Shown here in pieces: positions 1-9,829 of a stretch of 64,000 nt of DNA (positions within the stretch are counted from its first letter, which is position 1; each line of letters begins with the position of its first letter). The stretch is from NCBI RefSeq assembly GCF_003994475.1, contig NZ_RZNY01000017.1:34615-98614 (forward strand), written 5' to 3'. Under the pieces are notes generated by a model. It searched no databases. It was given only the letters and a program-made list of their open reading frames with translations, and was not told the DNA's origin. The DNA comes from Paenibacillus anaericanus. GTDB lineage: Bacteria; Bacillota; Bacilli; Paenibacillales; Paenibacillaceae. The position numbers were made by a program, and so were the translations under genes.

Positions 1-36
1 GGTGATTACGGTTCGTACAAAACTTGCTCAAAGATG
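1..36 (-). repeat. Partial copy of a dispersed intergenic repeat
   Basis: Read on the minus strand this end contains the core GCAAGTTTTGTACGAA followed by a GTAATCA-like segment. The same core occurs at 27818-27833 inside a tandem repeat upstream of the flavin monooxygenase gene. The copy is cut by the window edge, so its full extent is not visible. The rest of the 267-base leader up to the nitroreductase holds a short palindrome (TAAGCG-TAG-CGCTTA at 61-75) and no gene I can support. Confidence 0.5.
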
Positions 37-276
37 CCTGTATGTTATGTTGTTTTGTTCTAAGCGTAGCGCTTACAAGTAAAAACTGCAAGAGTATTAC
101 ACCCTATATTGGCATCTGTTTTCATTGAACTATGTACCTAATTCATGGTTATCTCTTCTCTCCATAACTGTGGTTGCAAAAATTACAGTTTGGATATATA
201 CTGTGGTTATCATTTAACTGGTTTATTTTTCCTTAAATTATGAGTCTAATTTTTATTACAGAGAGGAATGTATTGG

Positions 277-924
277 ATGAGTCATGTAGAGGAATTACAA
301 CTGCAAGATATTTATACTTTAATGAATGAGAGACACTCTGTACGATCTTACGACCCTACGGTCAAAATATCGCGGGAAGAAATGACAGAAATGCTCGAGT
401 TGTCCGCAACCGCACCCTCTTCTTCCAACTTACAACCTTGGCGTTTTCTTGTCATTGATGATGCAGACTTGAAACAAAAGCTGCTTCCGATTGCCAATAA
501 CCAGCAGCAAGTTATTGAAGCTTCGGCTGTTATTGCTGTGCTCGGTGATTTAAGATCCTTTGAACAAGCCGAAGCCATCTATAGCAAATCAGTTGAAGGC
601 GGATTTATGACAGAGGAGATCAAACAAGGCTTTGTCGAACGTTTGCAAAAGACATATGGTGGATTACCTCCTGAACGGCTGCACCTTATCAATACATTTG
701 ATGCTGGTTTAATAACCATGCAACTCATGCTCGTGGCCAAGGCTAAAGGATATGACACCGTGCCTATGGGGGGTTACAATGCGGAGAAGTTCGCAGAAGC
801 CTTCGAGTTGCCAGAAACACTAAAACCTATCCTTCTGTTGGCCATTGGCAAGGCGGCTAAACCTGCTCATTCTACTCCTCGCCTTCCAGTGGAGCAAGTG
901 ACATATTGGAACACTTTTAAATAA
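277..924 (+). CDS. Nitroreductase family protein
   Basis: Predicted FMN-dependent NAD(P)H nitroreductase of about 215 residues, the usual length for the family; it would reduce nitro compounds or quinones in the cytoplasm. Visible family marks are the N-terminal RHSVRSYD segment (phosphate-binding Arg/Ser of the FMN site), the SSSNLQPWRF segment and the C-terminal GYDTVPMGGYN segment. An in-frame ATG lies at 268, but the GAGAGG ribosome site at 261-266 is only one base from it and ten bases from the ATG at 277, so 277 is preferred. It stands alone and ends in its own terminator. It is related to, but clearly different from, the MhqN-like nitroreductase at 43310-43936. The substrate cannot be told from sequence. 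Confidence 0.85.
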   Translation: MSHVEELQLQDIYTLMNERHSVRSYDPTVKISREEMTEMLELSATAPSSSNLQPWRFLVIDDADLKQKLLPIANNQQQVIEASAVIAVLGDLRSFEQAEAIYSKSVEGGFMTEEIKQGFVERLQKTYGGLPPERLHLINTFDAGLITMQLMLVAKAKGYDTVPMGGYNAEKFAEAFELPETLKPILLLAIGKAAKPAHSTPRLPVEQVTYWNTFK

Positions 925-939
925 GCGTTATAAGCAAAA

Positions 940-976
940 CAGTGAGTAGCTCCCTGGGGCTACTCACTGTTTTTTC
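940..976 (+). terminator. Intrinsic terminator of the nitroreductase gene
   Basis: Perfect 11-bp stem CAGTGAGTAGC / GCTACTCACTG at 940-950 and 959-969 with an 8-base loop, followed by seven T residues at 970-976. Confidence 0.9.
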
Positions 977-989
977 AAAAAAGCCTTTT

Positions 990-1961
990 CTAAGCCAACG
1001 GAACAAGCACATCCGGGACGCAATCATTAGTATAGTAACAACTATGCTTATCCGCTTTACATCTTTTCTTAATCCGGGTAGATTCATTCACAATTTCGTC
1101 TTCGTGATCATAACGTCTCCACTCATTAGTTACGATGGCGATTGAAATACCCACAAGCGGAATTTCCTCTATTCTACCTGCTCGATTCTCAGCTAGCACG
1201 TAGTGTTGCCGCAAATGACTATCACTATAAAATGACCCTATCATATCGTCAAATTGTTCTATAATCGATTGGTTAAGTTGCCGATAATCATGATGGTTTA
1301 ATATAGCAATGAAGTCATCCCCCCCAATATGACCTACAAAACTATCCGGCTGATAAATAAATCCTTTAAGGATCGTGGCAGTAGCCTGAATCAACTTATC
1401 CCCTGCTGTAAATCCATAAGTATCGTTGTATGCCTTGAAATTATCAAGATCTATGTAGAGCACACAAGAGTGTTCCCACTCCAGAATCTGCTTCAGCTTC
1501 TCCTTAATCGACAGATTACCCGGAAGTCCTGTGAGTGGATTAAGAAAGGTGGCAATCTTAGTCTGAATCTCCGCGAAACTTAGCAGCAATTTACGGATGC
1601 TTACGACTCCGTAGAACTGACTATTCTTCGCCACGATCACGTAATCGTAGAGCTCCTCTTCCGGCCTGTCCATCGCTAGTTTACTGACCTCAGCAATAGA
1701 TTCTCCATAATCAACAACCAGTGGTTCCTGTGTCATAATCAATCCAATAGGGCGCCCCATATATATATTGTAGCCATAAAGTGTACCCATCTGCTGGTAA
1801 AATTGCGCTCTCATCACCAAGGCCACAGGATAATCGTTATGGATGACAACAACACCTTGCAAATGAGGGTTATCTTTGAATACCTGATTCACCTGTTCAC
1901 ATTTAGTATCTTGAGACACATACGGAATCACCTCGGCAATCTCACCGATCTGTGAAATCAT
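990..1961 (-). CDS. CBS-pair GGDEF-domain protein
   Basis: A 323-residue soluble protein. The first 130 residues look like a CBS pair (PYVSQDTKCEQVNQVF, then a second copy with GESIAEV), which in other proteins binds adenine nucleotides. It is followed by a GGDEF domain that starts with the NPLTGLPGN motif and carries GGDDF at the active site instead of GGDEF/GGEEF. The product-inhibition RxxD site five residues before the motif is missing (QPDS). It may make c-di-GMP without feedback inhibition or may be a degenerate sensor. There is a strong ribosome site (AAGGGGGG) just upstream of the ATG. No membrane segment is seen. It stands alone between the nitroreductase and gdhA. Confidence 0.82.
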   Translation of the reverse strand: MISQIGEIAEVIPYVSQDTKCEQVNQVFKDNPHLQGVVVIHNDYPVALVMRAQFYQQMGTLYGYNIYMGRPIGLIMTQEPLVVDYGESIAEVSKLAMDRPEEELYDYVIVAKNSQFYGVVSIRKLLLSFAEIQTKIATFLNPLTGLPGNLSIKEKLKQILEWEHSCVLYIDLDNFKAYNDTYGFTAGDKLIQATATILKGFIYQPDSFVGHIGGDDFIAILNHHDYRQLNQSIIEQFDDMIGSFYSDSHLRQHYVLAENRAGRIEEIPLVGISIAIVTNEWRRYDHEDEIVNESTRIKKRCKADKHSCYYTNDCVPDVLVPLA

Positions 1962-2201
1962 TCGAATCCCCCCCTTGTACCACTATAGACCAAAAGTACT
2001 AAATCTGTATTATGAGAATATTAAATATTTGAATTATTTCTTAACTTTTCTCTGCTATTACTGGAGAATAACCTTACATCCTTGGTTAAGTTCATCTCAT
2101 TTGGTCATCAAGTTCATCTAAATAAAGTTTTGTTTATATCTCACATAAACATTACAATTAGATTAGAGAAATCGTGAAAAATAGAACAAACTAATTTCTG
2201 A

Positions 2202-3605
<1,404 letters not shown>

Positions 3606-3636
3606 ATCAGACAAATTGATCAGTAAAATGAATAAA

Positions 3637-3666
3637 AGAAGCCGGGCCTATAATGGCCCGGCTTCT
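3637..3666. terminator. Bidirectional terminator between gdhA and the LysR gene
   Basis: Perfect 12-bp stem AGAAGCCGGGCC / GGCCCGGCTTCT with a 6-base loop. Flanking A-rich (left) and T-containing (right) tracts suit termination from both sides. The stop codon (3648-3650) and last codons of the LysR gene lie inside the hairpin. Confidence 0.88.
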
Positions 3667-4571
3667 TCTTCATTTGGCATGCCGAACATCGGCGACATAT
3701 CCTTCAGGAAATCATAGAACAACTTCTCCGTAGGAGGTAACTCACGGTTGGTCGGAATAATAACACCGACGTCACGAGTTACATTCGATTCTGCAATTGG
3801 CAAACTTACCATGGAAGATGGTATATGCTCTCCTATAGCAATCTCAGGGAGAACTGTTAGTCCGAGACCGGCCGCAACCAATCCCTTAATTGCATCCAAA
3901 TCGTCCCCCTCAAATGTCACCTTCGGCTTAAAGCCCAGATTGGCACAAGCGTTCACGACAATCTCCCGTAGTACAAAACCTTCAGGGAACAATACAAATA
4001 AATCATCCTTGAGCTCACTCAATTTCACGGAGGATTGACCCGCCAGCTTATGGCTAGATGGCAGTAGAGCCGTAAATTTCTCCTGAAACAATACCTCGCC
4101 TTTTATATGTGCTTCATGCAGAGGTACTGGCCCCATAATCGCCAGATTCATATCTCCCTTTACAACCCATTCGATTAATTCTTTATAGGATCCATGCTGT
4201 AATTGAAATAGTACCTTCGGATACTGTTCACGAAAAGCGGAAACAACTTTCGGAATCATCTGTGCTGCCAAACTACTAGGAAATCCAATCCGCACCATAC
4301 CTTGTTCCGGATCGAGAAATTCACTTATTTCCTGCTGTGCATTCTCCATTACTTTCATTAAGTGTTCCATATGTGCCAGAAATAGTCGCCCAATCGGGGT
4401 CAGCCTAACTTTACGCCCTTCGTGAATAAACAAATCCACGCCAAGTTCTGACTCAAGCTTGAATATTTGTCTACTGACTGCCGATTGTGACACATGCAGA
4501 ACATAAGAGGCTTCCGTTACATGCTCCAGCTTCGCCACTTCAATAAAATATTGAATCTGCCTCAGTTCCAC
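3648..4571 (-). CDS. LysR-family transcriptional regulator (GltC-like)
   Basis: Typical 307-residue LysR regulator: N-terminal winged helix (MELRQIQYFIEVAKLEHVTEAS, with HVSQSAVSRQI as recognition helix) and a C-terminal effector domain with RIGFPSSL and GLGLTVLPEIA strands. The start codon is GTG at 4571 preceded by GGAGG. The overall look is close to GltC/CynR-type regulators; convergence with the glutamate dehydrogenase gene fits a role in glutamate metabolism, which is inference. Two 9-bp direct repeats about 95-120 bases upstream could be its own operator. The last residues (EEEAGPL) are encoded within the shared terminator stem. Confidence 0.9.
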   Translation of the reverse strand: MELRQIQYFIEVAKLEHVTEASYVLHVSQSAVSRQIFKLESELGVDLFIHEGRKVRLTPIGRLFLAHMEHLMKVMENAQQEISEFLDPEQGMVRIGFPSSLAAQMIPKVVSAFREQYPKVLFQLQHGSYKELIEWVVKGDMNLAIMGPVPLHEAHIKGEVLFQEKFTALLPSSHKLAGQSSVKLSELKDDLFVLFPEGFVLREIVVNACANLGFKPKVTFEGDDLDAIKGLVAAGLGLTVLPEIAIGEHIPSSMVSLPIAESNVTRDVGVIIPTNRELPPTEKLFYDFLKDMSPMFGMPNEEEAGPL

Positions 4572-4665
4572 CTTGCCACCTCCGTCTTCTTACCATGCCT
4601 GACTCTGCTCCTATTTCATGTAATAGTTAGGAACTCAAGCTTTATCAAAAAACTTCCATGTCATG

Positions 4666-4694
4666 TTATATAGGTTTATTCCCCATTATATAGG
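4666..4694. promoter_or_regulatory. Direct-repeat pair upstream of the LysR gene
   Basis: TTATATAGG occurs at 4666-4674 and again at 4686-4694, start-to-start spacing 20 bases, i.e. about two helical turns. Position upstream of the LysR start fits an autoregulatory site; no experimental or consensus support. Confidence 0.3.
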
Positions 4695-4781
4695 CTAACT
4701 GGCAGGAAGAGAAGCATCTAGATTTCGATTAGTAAAAATCTTATCTTACTATGGTTAACTAATGGGGCCTACTTTTAAACT

Positions 4782-5195
4782 ACTAGACAGTCAAAAGTTC
4801 TTGTCGAAAAATAGTGGCATAGAAAAAATAACCTAATCAATCAAAGGTATAATATCCCAATATTCCTATACCCAAAAAAGGGGAGATCAATCGCTGATAG
4901 AGATGTGAGACTGAGATATGTCGTTAAGTCGAATCCATAAGCTAAGATTCAAGGTGAGAGGACATAGGATCCGCTATTATGCCCTTTTCAGGTCTTTTTT
5001 GAGTTTTGCGGACCTGAGATCCGTTATTCGTCTCCAATTGGAGTCATAATCAGAGATAATTGAGCGAATAGCGGAACCAGTGTCCGCATAGATCACAAAA
5101 CAGCGGTATTTTCAGCAAATAACGGACTCAGTGTCCGCACGCACAAGTTCTCAACTAACATTTATAAGCACCCTTCGTGAAATTGACTGTCCAGT
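4782..5195. mobile_element. Non-coding 414-bp element with 13-bp terminal inverted repeats
   Basis: The ends are ACTAGACAGTCAA (4782-4794) and TTGACTGTCCAGT (5183-5195), inverted copies matching at 12 of 13 positions. The interior has no credible gene but contains four related palindromic units (about 4965-4985, 5009-5032, 5063-5088, 5114-5139). This would fit a MITE or a decayed insertion sequence, or a composite of Paenibacillus-type intergenic repeats. I could not identify a clear target duplication. It makes up most of the 730-base gene-free stretch 4572-5301. Confidence 0.45.
4965..5139. repeat. Four degenerate palindromic repeat units, two in each orientation
   Basis: Plus-strand units AATAGCGGAACCAGTGTCCG (5067-5086) and AATAACGGACTCAGTGTCCG (5118-5137), each preceded by AGCGA/AGCAA and followed by CA, are near-identical. 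On the minus strand 5009-5030 gives AATAACGGATCTCAGGTCCG and 4965-4983 gives the more diverged AATAGCGGATCC. Each unit is itself a small hairpin (CGGA-loop-TCCG). No coding potential. Confidence 0.6.
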
Positions 5196-5199
5196 AAAC

Positions 5200-5248
5200 A
5201 AAAAAAACACCTCCGGCTCCACTTCATTCTTAAGTGGGTCCGAAAGTG
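5200..5248 (-). terminator. Terminator of the cydABCD operon
   Basis: On the minus strand a 17-bp imperfect stem (arms 5232-5248 and 5208-5224, three mismatches, 7-base loop) is followed by eight T residues (plus-strand A run 5200-5207). It lies about 50 bases after the cydC stop. Confidence 0.8.
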
Positions 5249-5301
5249 CCTTCAACTAATTTGTTAATATCCGATAACTCTACTTATACGTATTCCTAAT
5301 C

Positions 5302-7095
5302 TTAAATCTCTGGTCGATCCAGATGATATAGATTACGGTACCTTGGTTCTCGTTCCATCAATTCGGTATGTGTACCGCGCATGAGAACAACTCCGTTCTC
5401 CATGAAAATAACTTCATCCATACACTCCGCTCCAACCAAATGATGCGTAACCCAAATCAGCGACTTCCCTTTCGTTGCGCTGAAAATCGTTGATAGCAGT
5501 TCCCGTTCTGTACGAGGATCTAACCCCACTGTTGGCTCATCAAGGATAAGTACGGGGTTATTCTGCAATAAGATGCGCGCTAAGGCGACACGCTGCCGTT
5601 CTCCGCCTGAGAAACGTTGTCCCGTCTCACGCATAGGGGTCTCAAGCCCCTCAGGGAGTGACTTCACTAACTCATCTAGCTGTGCCAACTTACTCGCCTC
5701 AGCAATGTCTTCATCTGACGCCTCTGGGTTACCCAGTCGAATATTATTAGCTATCGTCGTGTCAAATAGATGTGGTCGTTGATTCAGTACGGAAACCACC
5801 TTCGAGATATCATCCCCGAAATCCGTAGCAGGAAGACCATTGATCGTAACGGATCCTACTCCAGGTGCAATAGCACCTTGTATTAGCTTCAGCAAAGTTG
5901 ATTTGCCCGCACCGCTGCGACCAATAATTGCGATTCGCTTGCCCTGTGGGATATCCAGTGAAACGCCATCAACGGAATTAACGTCATCAGCACTATAGGC
6001 AAACTTTACATCTCGGAGCTCCAGCACAGCGCTACGAGATGCTACGCTAAGTGCATCCTTACTAACACTAGAATCCGAACCATCTATAGTCACGGACAGA
6101 TCCGCTTGTCCATTTTTATCCGCATTCAGCCCACCCTCTAAAGTAGTACCCGAAATACGGTCCAACCTACTCAGTGATTCACCATACTGAGGAACCCGCT
6201 CCATCGCTTCAGATACAGGGAGGAATGCATCTGCAAGTGGAAACACGACCAATACGAAAGCTACGATTAATACGGGATCGATACTTCCAATAGCCACTTG
6301 CCCTGCAGACCAATACACCATCGAAACTACAATCGCAGCTACAACCAGTTGCCCGATTAAACTTCTCCATCTGGCCCAAGTCCGTAGTCTACGCTCTTTC
6401 CGGGCTACAACCGCTTCATCCCGCTCATATGATTCTAGAAATTCTGCATGTCGACCACTAATGACCCAATCGCTAATGCCCATAACGGCATCAGTCAACT
6501 TCTGATATAGACCATTGCGCTCACGTTTCACTTCGATATTCGTAGCTCTAGTCAGCATGAGGGAAATGTAAGGAAGCACCGCCACCAAAATAAAAATGTA
6601 CAGTGCAACCAAAGCCGCGAACATAATATCAAATCCGCCCAACCCAATAACTGCTGCCGCATAAAGAATCAAAGCTACTAAGCTCGGAAACACCGTACGG
6701 ATATATACGTTTTGTAACTGCTCAATATCATCAGCCAGTACGCTTAGGATATCTCCAGTCCGATAACGCGAAGAAATGAATAGCGCTTGTGGTTCTAGAA
6801 TTTTATATAACTTCACCCGCATTTTAGACAAAATACGTAGCACCGTGTCATGACCAACTAACCGCTCTACATAATGGAGTACAGCCCGACCGATACCAAA
6901 CGTTCTTACTCCGACAATCGGCACATATACCATGAGAATATTGTATGGCTGCAGGGACGACTTGGAGATCAAGAAACCGGAGGTGAACATGAGCATTGAC
7001 GCGGAGAGCAGTGTAAGTGCACCCAAGATCAAATAGAGTGCAAAGCGTCCGCTATACATCCGGAAGTACGGTCTTATCCATTGCTCCTGCTTCAT
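5302..7095 (-). CDS. cydC: Thiol reductant ABC exporter subunit CydC
   Basis: Half-transporter of 597 residues with a six-helix ABC exporter membrane domain (about residues 15-310) and a C-terminal ATPase with GRSGAGKST (Walker A), FSGGERQR signature and VLILDEPTVGLD (Walker B). With CydD it forms a heterodimer exporting glutathione/cysteine-type reductants needed for assembly of cytochrome bd. The N-terminal LLSASMLMFTSGFLIS segment is typical of CydC. Last gene of the operon, overlapping cydD by 4 bases (ATGA type). A Ser/Asp-rich linker (about residues 320-355) precedes the ATPase. In Bacillus subtilis naming this gene would be called cydD, so symbols may be swapped in other annotations. 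Confidence 0.92.
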   Translation of the reverse strand: MKQEQWIRPYFRMYSGRFALYLILGALTLLSASMLMFTSGFLISKSSLQPYNILMVYVPIVGVRTFGIGRAVLHYVERLVGHDTVLRILSKMRVKLYKILEPQALFISSRYRTGDILSVLADDIEQLQNVYIRTVFPSLVALILYAAAVIGLGGFDIMFAALVALYIFILVAVLPYISLMLTRATNIEVKRERNGLYQKLTDAVMGISDWVISGRHAEFLESYERDEAVVARKERRLRTWARWRSLIGQLVVAAIVVSMVYWSAGQVAIGSIDPVLIVAFVLVVFPLADAFLPVSEAMERVPQYGESLSRLDRISGTTLEGGLNADKNGQADLSVTIDGSDSSVSKDALSVASRSAVLELRDVKFAYSADDVNSVDGVSLDIPQGKRIAIIGRSGAGKSTLLKLIQGAIAPGVGSVTINGLPATDFGDDISKVVSVLNQRPHLFDTTIANNIRLGNPEASDEDIAEASKLAQLDELVKSLPEGLETPMRETGQRFSGGERQRVALARILLQNNPVLILDEPTVGLDPRTERELLSTIFSATKGKSLIWVTHHLVGAECMDEVIFMENGVVLMRGTHTELMEREPRYRNLYHLDRPEI

Positions 7096-8813
7096 TGTAT
7101 CCCCTCCTGTTGTAATGCTACCAACTGATGATAAACCCCTTTACTGCTTATCAATTGTTGATGCGTTCCCATCTCCGCCACTCGCCCTTGTTCCATAACG
7201 ATGATGTAATCCATATCTCGCATCCAGTGCAACCGATGAGTGGCTAGAAGTATAAGCTTACCCTCGAACAATGGCAGCATCGTATCTTTCAGTTCATACT
7301 CTGTTTCAATATCGAGATGTGCAGTCGGCTCATCTAACAAAATAATCGGGCGCTCACTGAGTAGAGCACGGGCTAACGCCACACGTTGCTCCTGGCCACC
7401 ACTTAGATCTCGACCACCACCACCGATAAGCTCATCATACCCGCCAGGTAAACCACGGACTACTTGGTCCAATCCCGCTGCCGCAGCAGCCTTCTCTATC
7501 GCATCATTTGACGCATCTGGTGAATAGAAGCTGATATTATCACGGAGAGAACCACTGAAAATATATGGATTTTGCGGAATGTAAGTAATTTGCTCTCGCC
7601 AAGCTGATTGAGTCAAGTCACCTACTGAAACACCATTTATTTCAAAATTTCCGGAAGTCGGGCGCAAAAAGCCTCCAAGCACATCAATCAGGGTTGATTT
7701 GCCAGCCCCACTCTCACCGATGATACCAATCTTCCCTACAGCCCCAAATTGCAATTTAACACCATCAAGCGAAGGTTTGCCGTCCACTTCATGGCACACA
7801 CCAATGGAGGACAAGGTCAAGGTACTCTCCTGTGTCCAGCCAGGGAGCGTCGATTTCTCCGTAGTTTCTTTCTCCGCAGCGCTGATGATCGCTTCCATCG
7901 CTTCGCCTGCTTCTTTTCCATCCAAGGTGGCATGGAAATCTGCTCCAACCATTCGTACAGGGAGGAAATACTCCGGTGCCAAAATCAGCACAGTCAGACC
8001 TGTAAGCAGCGTCATTTCACCATCAACAAGTCGAAGTCCTAAACTAACAGCTACTGAAGCCACGGATAACATCGTGAAGAAGTCCAGGGCGAATGAAGAT
8101 AAGAACGCAACACGGAGCGTTCGCATCGTCGCAGAACGATAAGAGTTGCTGACCCTGTCGATTGACTCACTGTGTTGCTTACTTCGCCCCAGAAACTTTA
8201 GCGTCTCCAATCCACGCAATGAATCCACGAAATGATTAGATAACATCCGGTAAGACTCAAACTGACGATCAATGTGTTTACGTGCTGTCATTCCGATCAA
8301 GATCATAAAGATAATTAGGATCGGCATCGTGATCGTCAGGATAACACCAGATTCCACGTCCTGCATAAATACATAAGCCAGAATAAGTATCGGTGTCATT
8401 CCCGTTGCCAGCATCCGCGGTAGGAACAACTCCAAGTAGTTACGGAATTTAATCACGCCTTCAATGACTAACGTAACTAAATTTCCTGTCCCTTCTTTCC
8501 CCGCAAAACGAGGCCCTAACTGAAATAGCTTCTCCATAACCTGCTTACGCAAATCTCTTCCCGTATGCTCCGCGAAACGGTAAGCTACCTTCTGTTGAAT
8601 TAAACTGCATAACTGCCTCACTATAAAAGAAAGCAGGAACAACCCGATTCCCCCGAGTTGCGCCTGCAGCTTAGCGCCGGCAAACAAGGCGGAGAGGACC
8701 TCCGCCAACCATTTGGCCTGCATAATGATCGCAACACTTTGGATCAGTGTCAAACCGGCCATGACCACAAGAACCGATTTGATACCTGCCCATTTCATTA
8801 AACCGCGACCCAT
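7092..8813 (-). CDS. cydD: Thiol reductant ABC exporter subunit CydD
   Basis: 573-residue ABC half-exporter partner of CydC. Six membrane helices (about residues 10-290) with the MPILIIFMILIG segment typical of CydD, then an ATPase with GESGAGKST, LSGGQEQRVALARALL and IILLDEPTAHLD. The start ATG overlaps the cydB TAA stop by one base (TAATG); a second in-frame ATG five codons later is possible. Third gene of cydABCD, transcribed from the cydA promoter. Corresponds to B. subtilis cydC by position. Confidence 0.92.
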   Translation of the reverse strand: MGRGLMKWAGIKSVLVVMAGLTLIQSVAIIMQAKWLAEVLSALFAGAKLQAQLGGIGLFLLSFIVRQLCSLIQQKVAYRFAEHTGRDLRKQVMEKLFQLGPRFAGKEGTGNLVTLVIEGVIKFRNYLELFLPRMLATGMTPILILAYVFMQDVESGVILTITMPILIIFMILIGMTARKHIDRQFESYRMLSNHFVDSLRGLETLKFLGRSKQHSESIDRVSNSYRSATMRTLRVAFLSSFALDFFTMLSVASVAVSLGLRLVDGEMTLLTGLTVLILAPEYFLPVRMVGADFHATLDGKEAGEAMEAIISAAEKETTEKSTLPGWTQESTLTLSSIGVCHEVDGKPSLDGVKLQFGAVGKIGIIGESGAGKSTLIDVLGGFLRPTSGNFEINGVSVGDLTQSAWREQITYIPQNPYIFSGSLRDNISFYSPDASNDAIEKAAAAAGLDQVVRGLPGGYDELIGGGGRDLSGGQEQRVALARALLSERPIILLDEPTAHLDIETEYELKDTMLPLFEGKLILLATHRLHWMRDMDYIIVMEQGRVAEMGTHQQLISSKGVYHQLVALQQEGIQ

Positions 8814-9829
8814 TAGTATTCCAGATGCTCCTTCTCATGAACCCGTTTATGGAAGACAAAATAGCTCCATATCTGGTATCCCAATACAAACGGTAATAGG
8901 GTCAGTGAAACAATGGTCATAACCTTAAGGGAATACTGACCTGAAGCCGCGTTATGAATCGTCAATGAGAAAGCATCGCTAATCGAACTGACCATAACAC
9001 GTGGGAACATACCAATAAAGATGGAGGAGAATCCCAATGCGATAAGCCCTCCAGTCATACCAAATGCCCATCCGTCTCTCTTCTTAGAAATAAACCGACC
9101 GGCAAGTAGGAACACTACCACACCAATAACAGCAATTATGCTTAGAAGTAAACCGCGAGCTTCAAAGATATCTGTCTGGAAGTACGTCATTACACCTAGC
9201 ACTACAAACAGTGCCGCAAGTGGAATAAGTAATTTGTGAGCTAATTTACGAGCACGCTCTTGCAAACTTCCTGTAGTCCGCAAAGATGTGTACATTAAGC
9301 CATGCACAAGACATAACACAACAACAGTAATGCCGCCTACTAATGTATATGGATTTACCATATCGAACAATCCGGCCTTCATTTCCATGTCAGCATCGAT
9401 CGGCAATCCCTTCATCATCCCTGTAAACACTACACCCAGCAAGAATGGAGGCAATAAACTTCCTAGGAAAATGGAGATATCCCATGTTTTTTTCCATTTC
9501 CCGTTATCCACTTTCCCGCGGAATTCAAATGCGACACCCCGGGCAATCAGTGCGAGTAACAAGACGACCAGCGGTGTGTAATATCCACTGAACATAGTGG
9601 CATACCAGTTCGGGAAAGCTGCGAACATCGCGCCCCCTGCTGTAATTAGCCACACCTCATTCGCATCCCAGAAGGGACCAATTGTATTGATCAATACTCT
9701 TTTCTCCATATCGTTCTTGGCCAAGAACTTCGTACTCATTCCGACCCCGAAATCGAATCCTTCTAGAAAGAAAAACCCTACAAACAATACTGCAACAAGC
9801 ACGAACCAGAGTTCATTAAGAGATAGCAT
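8813..9829 (-). CDS. cydB: Cytochrome d (bd-type) quinol oxidase subunit II
   Basis: Membrane subunit II of cytochrome bd oxidase, which reduces oxygen with quinol at low oxygen tension. 338 residues, the normal Gram-positive length, beginning MLSLNELWFVLVAVLFVG, with EGFDFGVG and the WDANEVWLITAGGAMFAAFP segment and about eight membrane helices. The reading frame is open for 36 further codons upstream, but that stretch overlaps cydA and is not membrane-like; a GGAGG site sits just before the ATG at 9829. It overlaps the end of cydA by 14 bases. Confidence 0.95.
   Translation of the reverse strand: MLSLNELWFVLVAVLFVGFFFLEGFDFGVGMSTKFLAKNDMEKRVLINTIGPFWDANEVWLITAGGAMFAAFPNWYATMFSGYYTPLVVLLLALIARGVAFEFRGKVDNGKWKKTWDISIFLGSLLPPFLLGVVFTGMMKGLPIDADMEMKAGLFDMVNPYTLVGGITVVVLCLVHGLMYTSLRTTGSLQERARKLAHKLLIPLAALFVVLGVMTYFQTDIFEARGLLLSIIAVIGVVVFLLAGRFISKKRDGWAFGMTGGLIALGFSSIFIGMFPRVMVSSISDAFSLTIHNAASGQYSLKVMTIVSLTLLPFVLGYQIWSYFVFHKRVHEKEHLEY

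Noticed and set aside
5063-5139. CRISPR-like spacing of repeats
   Set aside because: Just two same-strand units with imperfect identity, two more inverted, and no regular spacers or cas genes.
4782-5195. A complete insertion sequence
   Set aside because: Inverted ends exist, but there is no transposase frame of any size inside.
7699-8142. A 147-residue plus-strand frame
   Set aside because: Antisense shadow of cydD, Ser/Pro-rich composition typical of reverse-frame artefacts.
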